Source of the DNA: Clostridiales bacterium
GTDB lineage: Bacteria > Bacillota > Clostridia > Saccharofermentanales > Saccharofermentanaceae
DNA length: 64,000 bases
Direction of reading: 5' to 3'
Assembly (NCBI GenBank): GCA_017617525.1
Contig: JAFZWA010000050.1
Location: 1 to 64,000, forward strand
In this document: piece by piece, positions 45,847 to 56,508 of the stretch
Layout of the letters: the number at the start of each line of letters is the position of its first letter
Position numbering within the stretch: the first letter of the stretch is position 1
Notes under the pieces: generated by a model
The model's input: the letters and a program-made list of their open reading frames with translations, nothing else
What the model was told of the DNA's origin: nothing
Database searches by the model: none
Program-made: the position numbers and the translations under genes

Positions 45847-46299
45847 ATGGTAGTTTCAATTGCTTCAGATCATGCAGGATATCCGCTTCGCAGAGACGTA
45901 GCCGATTATCTCAGCAAACAGGGTCACACAGTTATCGAAGGCGGTGCGACATCTGCCGATGTACCGTACAGTTATGTACTGGCCGGACAGAAAGTATCCA
46001 AAGACGTTTTGGAAGGAACAGCGGAGCGCGGTATCGTGATCTGCGGAACGGGCATCGGTATCTCGATGGTCGCCAACAAATTCCCGGGTATCCGCTGCGC
46101 ACTCTGCACCAATGAATTCATGTCCAGAATGTGCCGTCAGCATAACGACGCGAACGTCCTTTCCATGGGCGCTCGTGTTATCGGTAAGGGTGTGGCGTTC
46201 GGTATCGTTGATGCGTTCATGAATGAGCCTTTCGACGGCGGCCGCCACATGAGCCGTGTAAACGACATGAAGGAACAAGAGAAAGAACTTTTCAAATAA
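45847..46299 (+). CDS. rpiB: Ribose-5-phosphate isomerase B
   Basis: A 150-residue RpiB/LacAB-family sugar-phosphate isomerase with ASDHAGYPLR at the N-terminus and the catalytic cysteine region VICGTGIGISMVANK near residue 68. It interconverts ribose 5-phosphate and ribulose 5-phosphate. The ATG at 45847 follows AAGGGGTTAAG. It is 16 nt after proA and 21 nt before upp; rpiB-upp next to the ATP synthase operon is a known Firmicutes arrangement. Confidence 0.95.
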   Translation: MVVSIASDHAGYPLRRDVADYLSKQGHTVIEGGATSADVPYSYVLAGQKVSKDVLEGTAERGIVICGTGIGISMVANKFPGIRCALCTNEFMSRMCRQHNDANVLSMGARVIGKGVAFGIVDAFMNEPFDGGRHMSRVNDMKEQEKELFK

Positions 46300-46320
46300 T
46301 ATATTTCGGGAGGAATTACT

Positions 46321-46950
46321 ATGGCACAGTTTTTCTTATTTGATCATCCGTTGATCCAGCACAAGATCTCCATTCTCCGTGACAAGAACACTTCCACAAA
46401 AGAGTTCAGAGAACTGGTTCACGAGATCTCCATGCTCATGGCTTACGAGGTCACACGTGATCTTCCGCTCACAGAAAAAGTGATCGAGACACCGGTTGCG
46501 ACAACTACGGCAAAAGTACTTGCCGGCAAGAAGGTCGCTCTCGTACCGATCCTTCGCGCGGGTCTCGGCATGGTTGACGGCATGCTCGCCATCATCCCGA
46601 GTGCCAAGGTCGGACACATCGGTCTTTACCGTGATCCGAATACATTAAAGCCGGTCGAATATTACTGCAAGCTTCCGGAGGACATCACAGAGCGTGAAGT
46701 TATCGTTCTCGACCCGATGCTCGCGACCGGCGGTTCTTCTTCCGCGGCGATCCAGTTCCTTAAGGACCGTGGAATCAAGAACATCAAGTTCGTATGCCTG
46801 ATCTCCGCTCCGGAAGGAATCGAGAGACTGCAGAACGATCATCCGGACGTTCCTGTCTTCTGTGCCGCAAAAGACGAGAGACTGAATGATCACGCTTATA
46901 TCATCCCGGGTCTCGGCGATGCCGGTGACCGTCTCTTCGGAACAAACTAA
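46321..46950 (+). CDS. upp: Uracil phosphoribosyltransferase
   Basis: A 209-residue salvage enzyme making UMP from uracil and PRPP. The PRPP-binding motif is [15 protein letters not shown] near residue 130, and the C-terminal [13 protein letters not shown] is characteristic. The ATG at 46321 follows GGGAGGA. It is 19 nt upstream of atpB, so upp and the ATP synthase genes may share a transcript. Confidence 0.97.
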   Translation: MAQFFLFDHPLIQHKISILRDKNTSTKEFRELVHEISMLMAYEVTRDLPLTEKVIETPVATTTAKVLAGKKVALVPILRAGLGMVDGMLAIIPSAKVGHIGLYRDPNTLKPVEYYCKLPEDITEREVIVLDPMLATGGSSSAAIQFLKDRGIKNIKFVCLISAPEGIERLQNDHPDVPVFCAAKDERLNDHAYIIPGLGDAGDRLFGTN

Positions 46951-46969
46951 GGAGGCATTAAGTTAAGCC

Positions 46970-47857
46970 ATGTTGGTAGTACTTGCCGCTTCCTGGTGGT
47001 CTGAATTCTGGGAAGCATTTTGTGAGAAACTGAGCGAGCTCTTCGGGGTATTCACCGGTAAGGCGAATATCGGTGAAGAGATCCGCTCCGCTATTCTCCA
47101 GTGGAAGAGATTTATCCCCGGAACCGGGGAGACGATCCCGATCACGGACGCGATCATCGTCACATGGGTCGCGATGCTCGTCGGTATCCTTCTTTTCTGC
47201 TGGATGGGTGGACAGAAATCGAAGATCCCGTCCACGAGACAGGCGGTCATGGAATCCCTGATCGATGTCATGTTCGGTGTCTGCAGAGATTATGGTCTGA
47301 ACGAAAAACAGTCCGAGACGATCATCCCGATGGTCGGTACGATCGGAATCTTCCTGATCTCCTGTAATACGATCTCGATCTTCCATATCCCGCCGCCGGC
47401 GAAGAATATCGCGTTCCCGTTCGCCATGGCGATCTTCGCGATCATCTACGTCATCTTCATGTCGATCCGCTTCGTCGGAATCAAAGGTTTCTGCAGATCG
47501 TTTACCGATCCGAAGCCTTTCATGATCCCCTTTAAGATCATCGACTTTTTCATCAAACCGATCTCTCTGGCACTCCGTCTTTTCGGTAACGTATTCGGTG
47601 CGTTTATCCTGATGGAGTTCTTAAGTATCGTATGCCCGATCATCGTACCGGGTGCGTTCAGCCTGTGGTTCGATCTCATGGACGGTATCCTGCAGGCAGT
47701 CGTATTCTGCTACCTGACCATCTCCTATATCGGTGAGGTCGTTGAGAGCGCGCACGCGACAAATGAGAGAAATGAAGAAAAGAAGAAACTGAAAGAAAAA
47801 CTGATTGCAGAAAAGAATGCTGCCGAGGCTTCCAAGCAGGCCGAAAGCGCAGCCTAA
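46970..47857 (+). CDS. atpB: ATP synthase subunit a
   Basis: A 295-residue membrane subunit that forms the ion half-channels against the c-ring. The essential arginine is in SLALRLFGNVFGAFILM near residue 200. About five hydrophobic segments are visible. A charged coiled tail of some 35 residues (Glu/Lys/Ala-rich, from about residue 260) extends beyond the usual end. The ATG at 46970 lies after AGGAGG at about 14 nt. It is the first gene of the atp operon; no atpI precedes it. Confidence 0.94.
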   Translation: MLVVLAASWWSEFWEAFCEKLSELFGVFTGKANIGEEIRSAILQWKRFIPGTGETIPITDAIIVTWVAMLVGILLFCWMGGQKSKIPSTRQAVMESLIDVMFGVCRDYGLNEKQSETIIPMVGTIGIFLISCNTISIFHIPPPAKNIAFPFAMAIFAIIYVIFMSIRFVGIKGFCRSFTDPKPFMIPFKIIDFFIKPISLALRLFGNVFGAFILMEFLSIVCPIIVPGAFSLWFDLMDGILQAVVFCYLTISYIGEVVESAHATNERNEEKKKLKEKLIAEKNAAEASKQAESAA

Positions 47858-47878
47858 AGATAACAGGAGGAAGAGAAG

Positions 47879-48145
47879 ATGTTTAGTTTATCAAGAGTTT
47901 TACTGGATGCAGCGATTGACGCAAAAGGACTTGCCGGACTCGGCGCTGGTCTCGCGATCGGTCTCGGTGCTTTAGGTACCACGATCGGTATCGGTACCGC
48001 GGCAGGACGCGCGCTCGAAGGTGCCGCAAGACAGCCGGAGATGTACAGTAAGCTTCAGACACTGCTTCTGATCGCGATCGTATTCATGGAGTCCGTTGCC
48101 ATCTATTCGCTCGTCGTAAGTTTGCTTTTGATCTTTACGGTCTGA
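47879..48145 (+). CDS. atpE: ATP synthase subunit c
   Basis: An 88-residue c-ring subunit: two hydrophobic helices joined by the ARQPE loop (residues about 46-50). The ion-binding carboxylate is in [11 protein letters not shown]. The Glu-Ser pair and following Tyr are typical of Na+-binding c subunits, but helix 1 has [10 protein letters not shown] where Na+ types carry a Gln, so the coupling ion is not clear. The ATG at 47879 follows AGGAGGAAG. Confidence 0.96.
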   Translation: MFSLSRVLLDAAIDAKGLAGLGAGLAIGLGALGTTIGIGTAAGRALEGAARQPEMYSKLQTLLLIAIVFMESVAIYSLVVSLLLIFTV

Positions 48146-48164
48146 TTTATCGAGGTGAAAAGAA

Positions 48165-48779
48165 ATGTTATTTGGACTTAAGATGCTTTCTATAGCGAAT
48201 CTTTCAAGCCTGACATCCTCGATCGTCCGTCTGGCGGAGGATGCGGAAGAGAGTAGTTCGCTTCTTTCCCCGGATCAGTTCGCGGGATATCTCGTAACAG
48301 GTATCGCGACGATCATCAACCTTCTGGTCGCTTACCTGATCTTGAAGTTCGCGCTCTTTAAGCCTCTGATGAAAGTCATGAAGGCAAGAAAAGAAGCCAT
48401 CAGCAAGCAGATCACGGATGCTGAGGAAAAAGAGAAGCAGGCAGAGGAAAAACTGGACGAAGCAACCCGACGTATGGATGCTTCCCACGAAGAAGCCATG
48501 CAGCTGATCGCCGACGCAAGAACGCAGGCGGAGAAACAGTCTGAGACGATCATCGTTACCGCGAAAAAAGAAGCGCAGGATATCCGTGATCGTGCAGAGG
48601 AAGATGCCAAGGGCACCAGAAAAGCTATGCTGGAAGAAATGAAGGACGAGGTCGCGGACCTTGCCGTATCGATCGCGGGCCGTGTGCTTGCAGGATCCGA
48701 TAAGGTCGCGGATGAAGCCGCTCTTCGTGAAAAGGCACTCCAGGAGCTTTCTTCGTCAGAGGTGAAGACCGGTGATTAA
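48165..48779 (+). CDS. atpF: ATP synthase subunit b
   Basis: A 204-residue peripheral-stalk subunit. A 40-residue N-terminal lead precedes the single transmembrane helix (about residues 45-65, [15 protein letters not shown]). A long charged coiled coil (about 70-170) follows. The C-terminus is ordinary and shows no delta domain. The ATG at 48165 follows GAGGTGAAAA. The end overlaps the next coding region by 8 nt, leaving no room for the separate delta gene that normally comes next. Confidence 0.93.
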   Translation: MLFGLKMLSIANLSSLTSSIVRLAEDAEESSSLLSPDQFAGYLVTGIATIINLLVAYLILKFALFKPLMKVMKARKEAISKQITDAEEKEKQAEEKLDEATRRMDASHEEAMQLIADARTQAEKQSETIIVTAKKEAQDIRDRAEEDAKGTRKAMLEEMKDEVADLAVSIAGRVLAGSDKVADEAALREKALQELSSSEVKTGD

Positions 48780-50676
48780 TAACAGTGGTTTTGAAGTCAT
48801 AAGGATCGTTACCGCAAGTGACGACATGCCGCCGGAAAAGGTGGCGCTGATCGCCCGACGTTTTGCGGAACACCTTCAAATACAGGGATACACCATCGAA
48901 CAGGAGACAGATACGTCCCTGATCGGCGGTTACGTTATCTATGCCCAGGGCGCGAAGTATGACTACAGTGTCGCAGGTCAGCTTTCCCGTATCGCACGTC
49001 ACCTGAAGACGGATCGCGGCGATGACAAGGCTCCGGTCGACATCGATAATACTTCCGAGATCCACAGATCCCTTTCCGAATCGCTTTCCGACTTTAACGA
49101 AAGTCCGGCGATGCTTTTCGAGGATGATGATCTTTGGGAAGGCGAATCTCCTGAGCAGGCACAAAAAAGAGAAAAGATCCTCACCGATTTTGCCAAGGCG
49201 ACAGAAGTCGAGCAGATCGGTAAGGTACTGTCGGTATCCGACGGTGTAGCAAAGGTAAGCGGTCTTGAGAACTGTATGGCAAGTGAATTGATCATGTTCT
49301 CCGAGACCTCCTACGGTATCGCCATGAACCTCGAAAAAGACGAGGTCGGTGTCGTTCTTCTGAACGAATGCCGAGACGTTGTTGAAGGCGTTATGTGCCA
49401 CAGAACCGGCCTTACGGTCTCCGTTCCGGTCGGCCGCGGTATGCTGGGCCGTGTCGTGGATCCTCTCGGTAATCCGATCGACGGTAAAGGCATCATCCGT
49501 ACCACGAACAGAAGACCGATCGAGACACCGGCACCGAACATCGTTCAGAGATCTCCGATCTGCGAACCTTTGCAGACAGGTATCACCGCGATCGATGCCA
49601 TGACACCGATCGGACGTGGTCAGAGAGAGCTCATCATCGGTGACCGTCAGACAGGTAAGACGGCGATCGCTCTGGATACCATCATCAACCAGCGTGGTAA
49701 GAACGTGCTTTGCGTTTACGTCGCGATCGGACAGAAGATGTCCAATATCGTTTCCGTCGCAAAGACACTCGAACAGTATAACGCGATGGAGTATACCGTC
49801 ATCGTCGCGGCAAGCGCGTCGCAGCCGGCATCACTCCAGTACATCGCTCCCTACGCGGGATGCGCGATCGCGGAAGAATTCATGTACGGAGATCACGAGG
49901 ACGTTCTGATCGTCTACGATGACCTTTCCAAGCATGCGCAGGCTTACCGTGCGATCTCGCTTCTGCTTCGTCGTCCGCCGGGACGTGAAGCTTACCCGGG
50001 CGATGTTTTCTATCTGCATTCCCGTCTCCTTGAGAGATCCGCGAAACTCAGTGATGAAATGGGCGGCGGTTCCATTACGGCACTTCCGATCATCGAGACA
50101 TTGAGTGGTGATATTTCCGCGTATATTCCGACGAACGTCATCTCGATCACAGATGGTCAGATCTATCTGGAATCCGAGCTGTTCTTCTCCGGTCAGCGTC
50201 CTGCGATCAACGTAGGTCTTTCCGTATCCCGTGTAGGCGGTGCGGCGCAGACCAAAGCCATGAAGAAAGTCGCCGGACCTCTGCGTATCAGTCTTGCGCA
50301 GGCTCGTGAAATGGCGGCGTTCGCTCAGTTTGGTTCCGACCTGGATCCGAATACACAGAAGCAGCTGAAGCGCGGCTTGATCTTGAACGAGATCTTAAAG
50401 CAGGAGCAGTTCCACGCGATGCAGATGGACGAGCAGGTCGTTATGCTCTATCTGGCAACCAACGAAAAGCTCACCTTCCTCGATAAGGAAGATGCTAAGC
50501 AGTACGTTACGGAATTCCTCCAGCGTGTTTCCGTCCTGCATCCGGAGATCATGAAGAAGATCACCGATACGCGTGTTCTGGACGATGAGACGAAGCAGCA
50601 GATCGATGAACTCGAATCCGAGTATCATTCGATGTTCGTTGCCGAGCACAAGGAATATCAGCATCGTGAGGCGTAA
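48772..50676 (+). CDS. atpA: ATP synthase alpha subunit with N-terminal delta-like domain (fusion)
   Basis: A 634-residue protein, about 130 longer than a normal alpha subunit. Residues ~5-82 resemble the C-terminal domain of the delta (OSCP) subunit: [17 protein letters not shown], then [15 protein letters not shown] and [16 protein letters not shown], matching the delta pattern of a GG strand followed by D.S..G.L..L. An acidic linker (~83-140) leads to a complete alpha subunit beginning near [19 protein letters not shown], with Walker [14 protein letters not shown]. The start is GTG 48772 with AGAGGTG upstream, coupled to atpF. The six-helix N-terminal delta domain is missing. No other delta gene is in the operon. 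Confidence 0.9.
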   Translation: MINNSGFEVIRIVTASDDMPPEKVALIARRFAEHLQIQGYTIEQETDTSLIGGYVIYAQGAKYDYSVAGQLSRIARHLKTDRGDDKAPVDIDNTSEIHRSLSESLSDFNESPAMLFEDDDLWEGESPEQAQKREKILTDFAKATEVEQIGKVLSVSDGVAKVSGLENCMASELIMFSETSYGIAMNLEKDEVGVVLLNECRDVVEGVMCHRTGLTVSVPVGRGMLGRVVDPLGNPIDGKGIIRTTNRRPIETPAPNIVQRSPICEPLQTGITAIDAMTPIGRGQRELIIGDRQTGKTAIALDTIINQRGKNVLCVYVAIGQKMSNIVSVAKTLEQYNAMEYTVIVAASASQPASLQYIAPYAGCAIAEEFMYGDHEDVLIVYDDLSKHAQAYRAISLLLRRPPGREAYPGDVFYLHSRLLERSAKLSDEMGGGSITALPIIETLSGDISAYIPTNVISITDGQIYLESELFFSGQRPAINVGLSVSRVGGAAQTKAMKKVAGPLRISLAQAREMAAFAQFGSDLDPNTQKQLKRGLILNEILKQEQFHAMQMDEQVVMLYLATNEKLTFLDKEDAKQYVTEFLQRVSVLHPEIMKKITDTRVLDDETKQQIDELESEYHSMFVAEHKEYQHREA

Positions 50677-50681
50677 GGACC

Positions 50682-51614
50682 ATGGAGAGTCTTAACGATA
50701 TCAAAAAGCGCATCAAGAGTGTCAATGATATTTCCCAGATGACCCATGCCATGCAGCTGGTAAGCGCGTCCAAGATGCGTAAATCCAAGCAGCAGCATGA
50801 GATGGTCAGTCCGTTCTTTACGCTCTGCGCGGAGAGCCTTATGGAGCTTCACGCAAACGCCAAGGACATAGACAACCCGTTTCTTACCATGCGCGAGCAC
50901 AAGATCGGCAGCACATGGAAGATCGCGTACTTTGTACTGACGGGTGATCAGGGACTTGCGGGCGCCTATAACTACAATATCGTTAAGATCGCCGAAGAGC
51001 ATATCCAGAAGAAGATCCTGGAGAATGCAAAAAAGAGCATTAAGACAGAATACAAGCTCTATGTCTTCGGTCACATCGGCGGTGAGAAACTGAAAAGAGA
51101 CGGATACGCCGTTGACCCGGACTTCTCGTTCCCGATCTCCGAACCGACGTATTACGAAGCTAGAAACGTAGCGAACATCATTCGCGCGAAGTACTTAAGC
51201 GGAGAATTCGATCTGGTGTATTTGATCTACACCAAGATGGAATCGGCGATCAGCATGAAGCCGGTCATCACAAGACTCGTGCCGATCGATACAAAGTCTT
51301 TGAAAGACTCTTTCGCGTCCGGCGCGGAAGACGCAGGTATCGCCGTTGAAGTCGGATCGAGCGTGGACTACTATCCGAACCCGGAAGCCGTGTTCTCGTT
51401 CCTTATCGACACAGGCTTAAACGCGGTCATGTACGGCGCGATGGTAGAAGCTTTCGCCTGTGAGCAGACTGCCCGAATGCAGGCAATGGATAACGCGAAC
51501 CGAAACGCGGATGAAATGATGAAGAAACTGACGATCGAGAGCAACCGTGCTCGTCAGGCCCGCATCACGAATGAACTCAACGAGATCGTGAACGGCGCCA
51601 GTCAAGTAGAATAA
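50682..51614 (+). CDS. atpG: ATP synthase gamma subunit
   Basis: A 310-residue central-stalk subunit. The N-terminal helix is MESLNDIKKRIKSVNDISQM and the C-terminal helix includes ANRNADEMMKKLTIESNRARQ, both diagnostic. The length is slightly above the usual 285-290 because of an enlarged middle domain. It starts 5 nt after atpA. Confidence 0.95.
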   Translation: MESLNDIKKRIKSVNDISQMTHAMQLVSASKMRKSKQQHEMVSPFFTLCAESLMELHANAKDIDNPFLTMREHKIGSTWKIAYFVLTGDQGLAGAYNYNIVKIAEEHIQKKILENAKKSIKTEYKLYVFGHIGGEKLKRDGYAVDPDFSFPISEPTYYEARNVANIIRAKYLSGEFDLVYLIYTKMESAISMKPVITRLVPIDTKSLKDSFASGAEDAGIAVEVGSSVDYYPNPEAVFSFLIDTGLNAVMYGAMVEAFACEQTARMQAMDNANRNADEMMKKLTIESNRARQARITNELNEIVNGASQVE

Positions 51615-51621
51615 GAGGTAG

Positions 51622-53016
<1,395 letters not shown>

Positions 53017-53025
53017 AGGTGAACC

Positions 53026-53484
53026 ATGGCATCTAAGGACCAGACAATCAAGAAAAAGATGACGCTCGAAGTGGTCAATCCCTACGAAGTTTTCTACGAG
53101 GGAAGGATCGAGCGTATCGTCATTCCTACGCTGGATGGCCAGTACGGCATCATGCCCGGCCATGCTCCTTTAGTCATTGCCGTTACCCCGGGAATCGCCA
53201 CATTTGAATGCGACGGTGAGAAGAAAACGTTCGCGATCTCGGAGGGATTTGCCGAGATCGGTCAGCACGTCGTCATTATCGTATGTAATGCCGCCGAATG
53301 GCCTTCGGAAATCGATTCTGATCGTGCAAAATCGGCTCTCGAACGTGCCCAGGCACGATATAACAATGTTACAAGTACCGAAGAACAGCGCATTTACGCC
53401 CGTCATGCGATGAAACGAGCAAAAGCGCGACTCGCGGTCTCCGCCGAGTGGAAAAAGGACAAAAAGAAGCATCTCGATCAGTGA
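53026..53484 (+). CDS. atpC: ATP synthase epsilon subunit
   Basis: A 152-residue subunit. The N-terminal beta sandwich includes TLDGQYGIMPGHAPLV, the hallmark of epsilon, and the C-terminal helices (about residues 100-150) are Ala/Arg/Lys-rich. A 12-residue lysine-rich extension precedes the domain. It is the last gene of the operon, and a terminator follows inside the end of the convergent gene. Confidence 0.94.
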   Translation: MASKDQTIKKKMTLEVVNPYEVFYEGRIERIVIPTLDGQYGIMPGHAPLVIAVTPGIATFECDGEKKTFAISEGFAEIGQHVVIIVCNAAEWPSEIDSDRAKSALERAQARYNNVTSTEEQRIYARHAMKRAKARLAVSAEWKKDKKKHLDQ

Positions 53485-54702
53485 TCACGACCCATTTTGG
53501 TGAACAAAATGGGTTTTATATTCTAATTCTCCTATCCCGAGAATGTCTCCTTCTTCAATATATGCTTTCTCATTCACAGCGATCCTTCGTCTGTTAAGAT
53601 ATGTTCCTTTCTTCTCCGAAAGCGCCTCCACAAAGAACCCCTGTACATCATGACCGAATCTGCAGTGGCATAGAGCAAGTGACGCATGGTCAATAAAGTG
53701 ATCACAATAATCCGCGTCACTTCCTAGGGTAAGCGCGTTTGTCCATACGGTAAAGGAATCCAGGTCCGGATCAGATCGTGAAGAAGAACTGATACGAAGA
53801 AACAGTACAGGGTCGGACGAAAGATCCAGGGAAGAAGGCTGATCATTATCCGAAGACGGGAAAAGGATCTGCGTGTTTCTTATCTTTCTCCTTTTGGTCT
53901 TTTCTTCGATCATGTTTTTCTTTTCCGTAGATTCATTCTTCAAGTGAAGGATGAGAAGCGTAACGACCGAGAGTGTGCTTATCAGAAAAAGCGTATTCGG
54001 AAGAGCAGCTAAAGAAGTGCCCGCGTATGCTCGTTCAATGAATCCGGAGGAAAAAACGTACACGATAAGGAAAACGGCCCACAAACGGCAGATCGTATTC
54101 AGTTTAGCGGGAAGAGAACGTGAATCCTCCCACATACCGTGCTGAATGTAATACAAAGCTGCAGCTTCATCATCAGAACGGAAGTAGTGATAGAGTTTTT
54201 CCATTGCCCTAACCGAGATCCAGTTATTCTTCATCGGAATATGCAGCAGCTCATCCATCGCGTGTTCCCTGATAGAGGAGGATAGAGCGGAACCGCCTTG
54301 AATGCGGGCTTTGAGAGGAAGATACAAACAGACGATCCTGCCTGTGATCCGGTTATAGAATAGCTTTTCTTCCAGATAGCAGATACCTTGCGGATCTAAA
54401 GAATAGTCGAGCGAGCGTAAGATCTCACACAGAAACTCGGAAATAAGTTTTTTGTAGTGACGATGAACATATACTTTCTCCTTCCCTTTCAGATCAGAAA
54501 GAGGCGTGCATGAACTGACATCAATGAGAAGATCCGCATCGTCATCGGATATGTAGACAGGAAGAAAACAGGGGAGGAGGTCTGCCTGCAAAATAGTAAG
54601 CGCGTGCAGACAGATCTCATCCTTGCTCTTCAGATGGATGACGTAACGTTGTCCAAGCGGACCGTTCTCATAGTAATCAGATAGATCGGATCCTGTGCTC
54701 AT
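53485..54702 (-). CDS. FHA domain protein of the Tad cluster (DUF6382-like N-terminus)
   Basis: A 405-residue protein. The N-terminal ~190 residues match the DUF6382-type region found in clostridial Tad loci. Two transmembrane segments lie near 205-225 and 235-252. The C-terminal FHA domain (about 315-400) includes a GSDADYC loop and GTYLNRRRI, the usual phosphothreonine-binding surface. It probably recruits phosphorylated partners to the pilus machinery. It is the last gene of the minus-strand Tad operon and abuts atpC tail to tail. Confidence 0.82.
   Translation of the reverse strand: MSTGSDLSDYYENGPLGQRYVIHLKSKDEICLHALTILQADLLPCFLPVYISDDDADLLIDVSSCTPLSDLKGKEKVYVHRHYKKLISEFLCEILRSLDYSLDPQGICYLEEKLFYNRITGRIVCLYLPLKARIQGGSALSSSIREHAMDELLHIPMKNNWISVRAMEKLYHYFRSDDEAAALYYIQHGMWEDSRSLPAKLNTICRLWAVFLIVYVFSSGFIERAYAGTSLAALPNTLFLISTLSVVTLLILHLKNESTEKKNMIEEKTKRRKIRNTQILFPSSDNDQPSSLDLSSDPVLFLRISSSSRSDPDLDSFTVWTNALTLGSDADYCDHFIDHASLALCHCRFGHDVQGFFVEALSEKKGTYLNRRRIAVNEKAYIEEGDILGIGELEYKTHFVHQNGS
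53490..53518 (+). terminator. Terminator of the atp operon
   Basis: ACCCATTTT (53490-53498) pairs with AAAATGGGT (53506-53514), followed by TTT. The hairpin lies within the last codons of the minus-strand FHA gene, so it may serve both directions. Confidence 0.8.
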
Positions 54703-54725
54703 GTTTTACCCCGGCTTTTTAGTCT

Positions 54726-54908
54726 TTAGATCTGGCCAATAACTTTACCTTCATCGAAAACGTAGTCCATAACGGAACTGGAATATTTCGCGAGCGCTGT
54801 TCTAAAAGTGAGCGCCAGCGCGACAAGAATAGCGATAATGATGACGACCTCGACAGTCCCCATTCCCAGGCGTGATTTAACGAGTGAATGTTTGTTCATC
54901 CTTTTCAT
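54726..54908 (-). CDS. Flp1-like type IVb pilin
   Basis: A 60-residue pilin. A 15-residue basic leader ends at a glycine followed by MGTVEVVIIIAILVALALTF, giving the glutamate at position 5 of the mature N-terminus and the hydrophobic helix expected of class IVb pilins. It is probably the major Tad pilus subunit, cleaved by a prepilin peptidase that is not in this window. It lies between the platform gene and the FHA gene. Confidence 0.9.
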   Translation of the reverse strand: MKRMNKHSLVKSRLGMGTVEVVIIIAILVALALTFRTALAKYSSSVMDYVFDEGKVIGQI

Positions 54909-54921
54909 AATGCGGTACCTC

Positions 54922-56508
54922 CTAGAACATTTGAAATGTATTTAGTGCCGGAGCAATGGATACAATGAGCACGGAAACAAAATCCAACATCATCGGGAGA
55001 ATCATATTGAATGCTTCGCGCTCGCGCTTTTTACGAGAAGCATTCCGGCAGAGTGCCCAGCAGGAAGAAGCCTGAAGACGTAAAAGACCCAAGACCTCAT
55101 TTCCGCCCGAGCGTTCATATCTTGCGGCAAGAAGCAGTGCGGATTGTGCTTCGGGAATACTGATGCGATGTGAAAAAGTTTCGAGTGCGTCAGCGGCGCT
55201 GATGCCACCTTCGATCTTCGAAAGCATGTGCTTTAATTCCTGACTCAAACAGCTCTGTTCCCGGAAAGCGTATCCACATGTGGAGAGTGCTTTCGGAAGA
55301 AGGATCCCGGACTCTAAAAGTGTCGATAGCATCGAGATGAAAAGAGGCAGATCTTCCATCAGGATCAATCGTCTTTTGTTCATGATCGACTGCTGATCTA
55401 CATGAAGTAAAACCAGGATCAAAGCGTCCATAAAAACGACAAGTATCAGCGGCAGATGAAGAAGAAAAAAGATGACTAAAAACAACGGTGTACATATAAG
55501 AATTCGTGATATGACTTTAAAGATAAAACAGTCAAAAGCATCCATTGTTGAGAACGAGATCTCGCTGCACCATTCAAGGACTCTTGTGGTGTACATCGAG
55601 GGAAGTGAAAGTCCGATCTTGTGTATCCTCTTTTTCCATTTATCTGGAATGTTTTCTGTATCGGAAAGATAGTTGAATCTGCTTCTGGACGGTCTTTCTC
55701 CAATGAGTGAAAACAGGTATGTACATGAAAAGACAGCGATGGTAAAAGCAACTGTCATCAGAAGTTTTCCGAGTCCTGTTTTCTGTGCCTGATTCAGATA
55801 CTCTCCACTTGTCATTGAAAGAAGATATGTGATTCCAAATGGCATCATACAGAGCATTAACGCTTCGGTGTTTTTACCTGAGTTATTTGCTTCTACTTCT
55901 GACGCTACGGAGTGGAGTTCCGAAAGCATCTGACAGCTGCTTCGGAGAATGGAAATGATCTGGTTTCCGACAGTCTTTTGTAGTGATAAAGCGTGTAGGA
56001 TCGGAAGCGTTTCATAGTAGTCCAGTTTATGGCAGAAATGGGTCATGCAACTGTCTAGGGGTTCATGTGCCTGAAGACGGTGTTCGACATCTTTTAAAGC
56101 ATGTGCGAAAGCCGCTCTTTTTCCGAATGCTTTTTCAATATCAACTCGCGCGCATAAAAAGGCGCGCTCGATCGAATATCCGTCTGAAACAGATGTGCAA
56201 AGAGACTGCATCAGGACTTTGTTCTGCGCGCGAAGTGTCGTCGTTCTTTTTCCGTACAAGACACGAACGCAGGAGATGAACGGGAAGATGCCCAGAGGGA
56301 TCGAGACGATCAGCTGTAGTTTTTCGTCAGCAAAGAATGCGCTCGAAAGAAGAAATACGATCGCGATACAAATCGGAAGAAGAGGAAGACACTTACTCAT
56401 GAAGATGAGATATGTCTTTCTGCTTAGTGCCCGGATCTCTTCGCTTTTGTTTTCCGGTTTTCCGTGAAGGAGAGTAGCTCCTTTTTCAAAAATGTCAGCA
56501 TTTAACAA
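54922..56508 (-). CDS. Fused Tad platform protein (TadB-TadC)
   Basis: A 528-residue membrane protein with two GspF/T2SF-type domains. The first half (about 30-290) corresponds to TadB and the second (about 320-528) to TadC; each has a cytoplasmic helical repeat flanked by transmembrane helices, e.g. PLFISMLSTLLESGILLPKAL then SGGNEVLGLLRLQ. In most Tad systems these are separate genes. The start is TTG 56508, with AAGGAGG 9 nt upstream and a 14-nt overlap with the ATPase gene. ATG codons further upstream would overlap that gene by about 95 to 150 nt and lack ribosome sites. Confidence 0.85.
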   Translation of the reverse strand: MLNADIFEKGATLLHGKPENKSEEIRALSRKTYLIFMSKCLPLLPICIAIVFLLSSAFFADEKLQLIVSIPLGIFPFISCVRVLYGKRTTTLRAQNKVLMQSLCTSVSDGYSIERAFLCARVDIEKAFGKRAAFAHALKDVEHRLQAHEPLDSCMTHFCHKLDYYETLPILHALSLQKTVGNQIISILRSSCQMLSELHSVASEVEANNSGKNTEALMLCMMPFGITYLLSMTSGEYLNQAQKTGLGKLLMTVAFTIAVFSCTYLFSLIGERPSRSRFNYLSDTENIPDKWKKRIHKIGLSLPSMYTTRVLEWCSEISFSTMDAFDCFIFKVISRILICTPLFLVIFFLLHLPLILVVFMDALILVLLHVDQQSIMNKRRLILMEDLPLFISMLSTLLESGILLPKALSTCGYAFREQSCLSQELKHMLSKIEGGISAADALETFSHRISIPEAQSALLLAARYERSGGNEVLGLLRLQASSCWALCRNASRKKREREAFNMILPMMLDFVSVLIVSIAPALNTFQMF

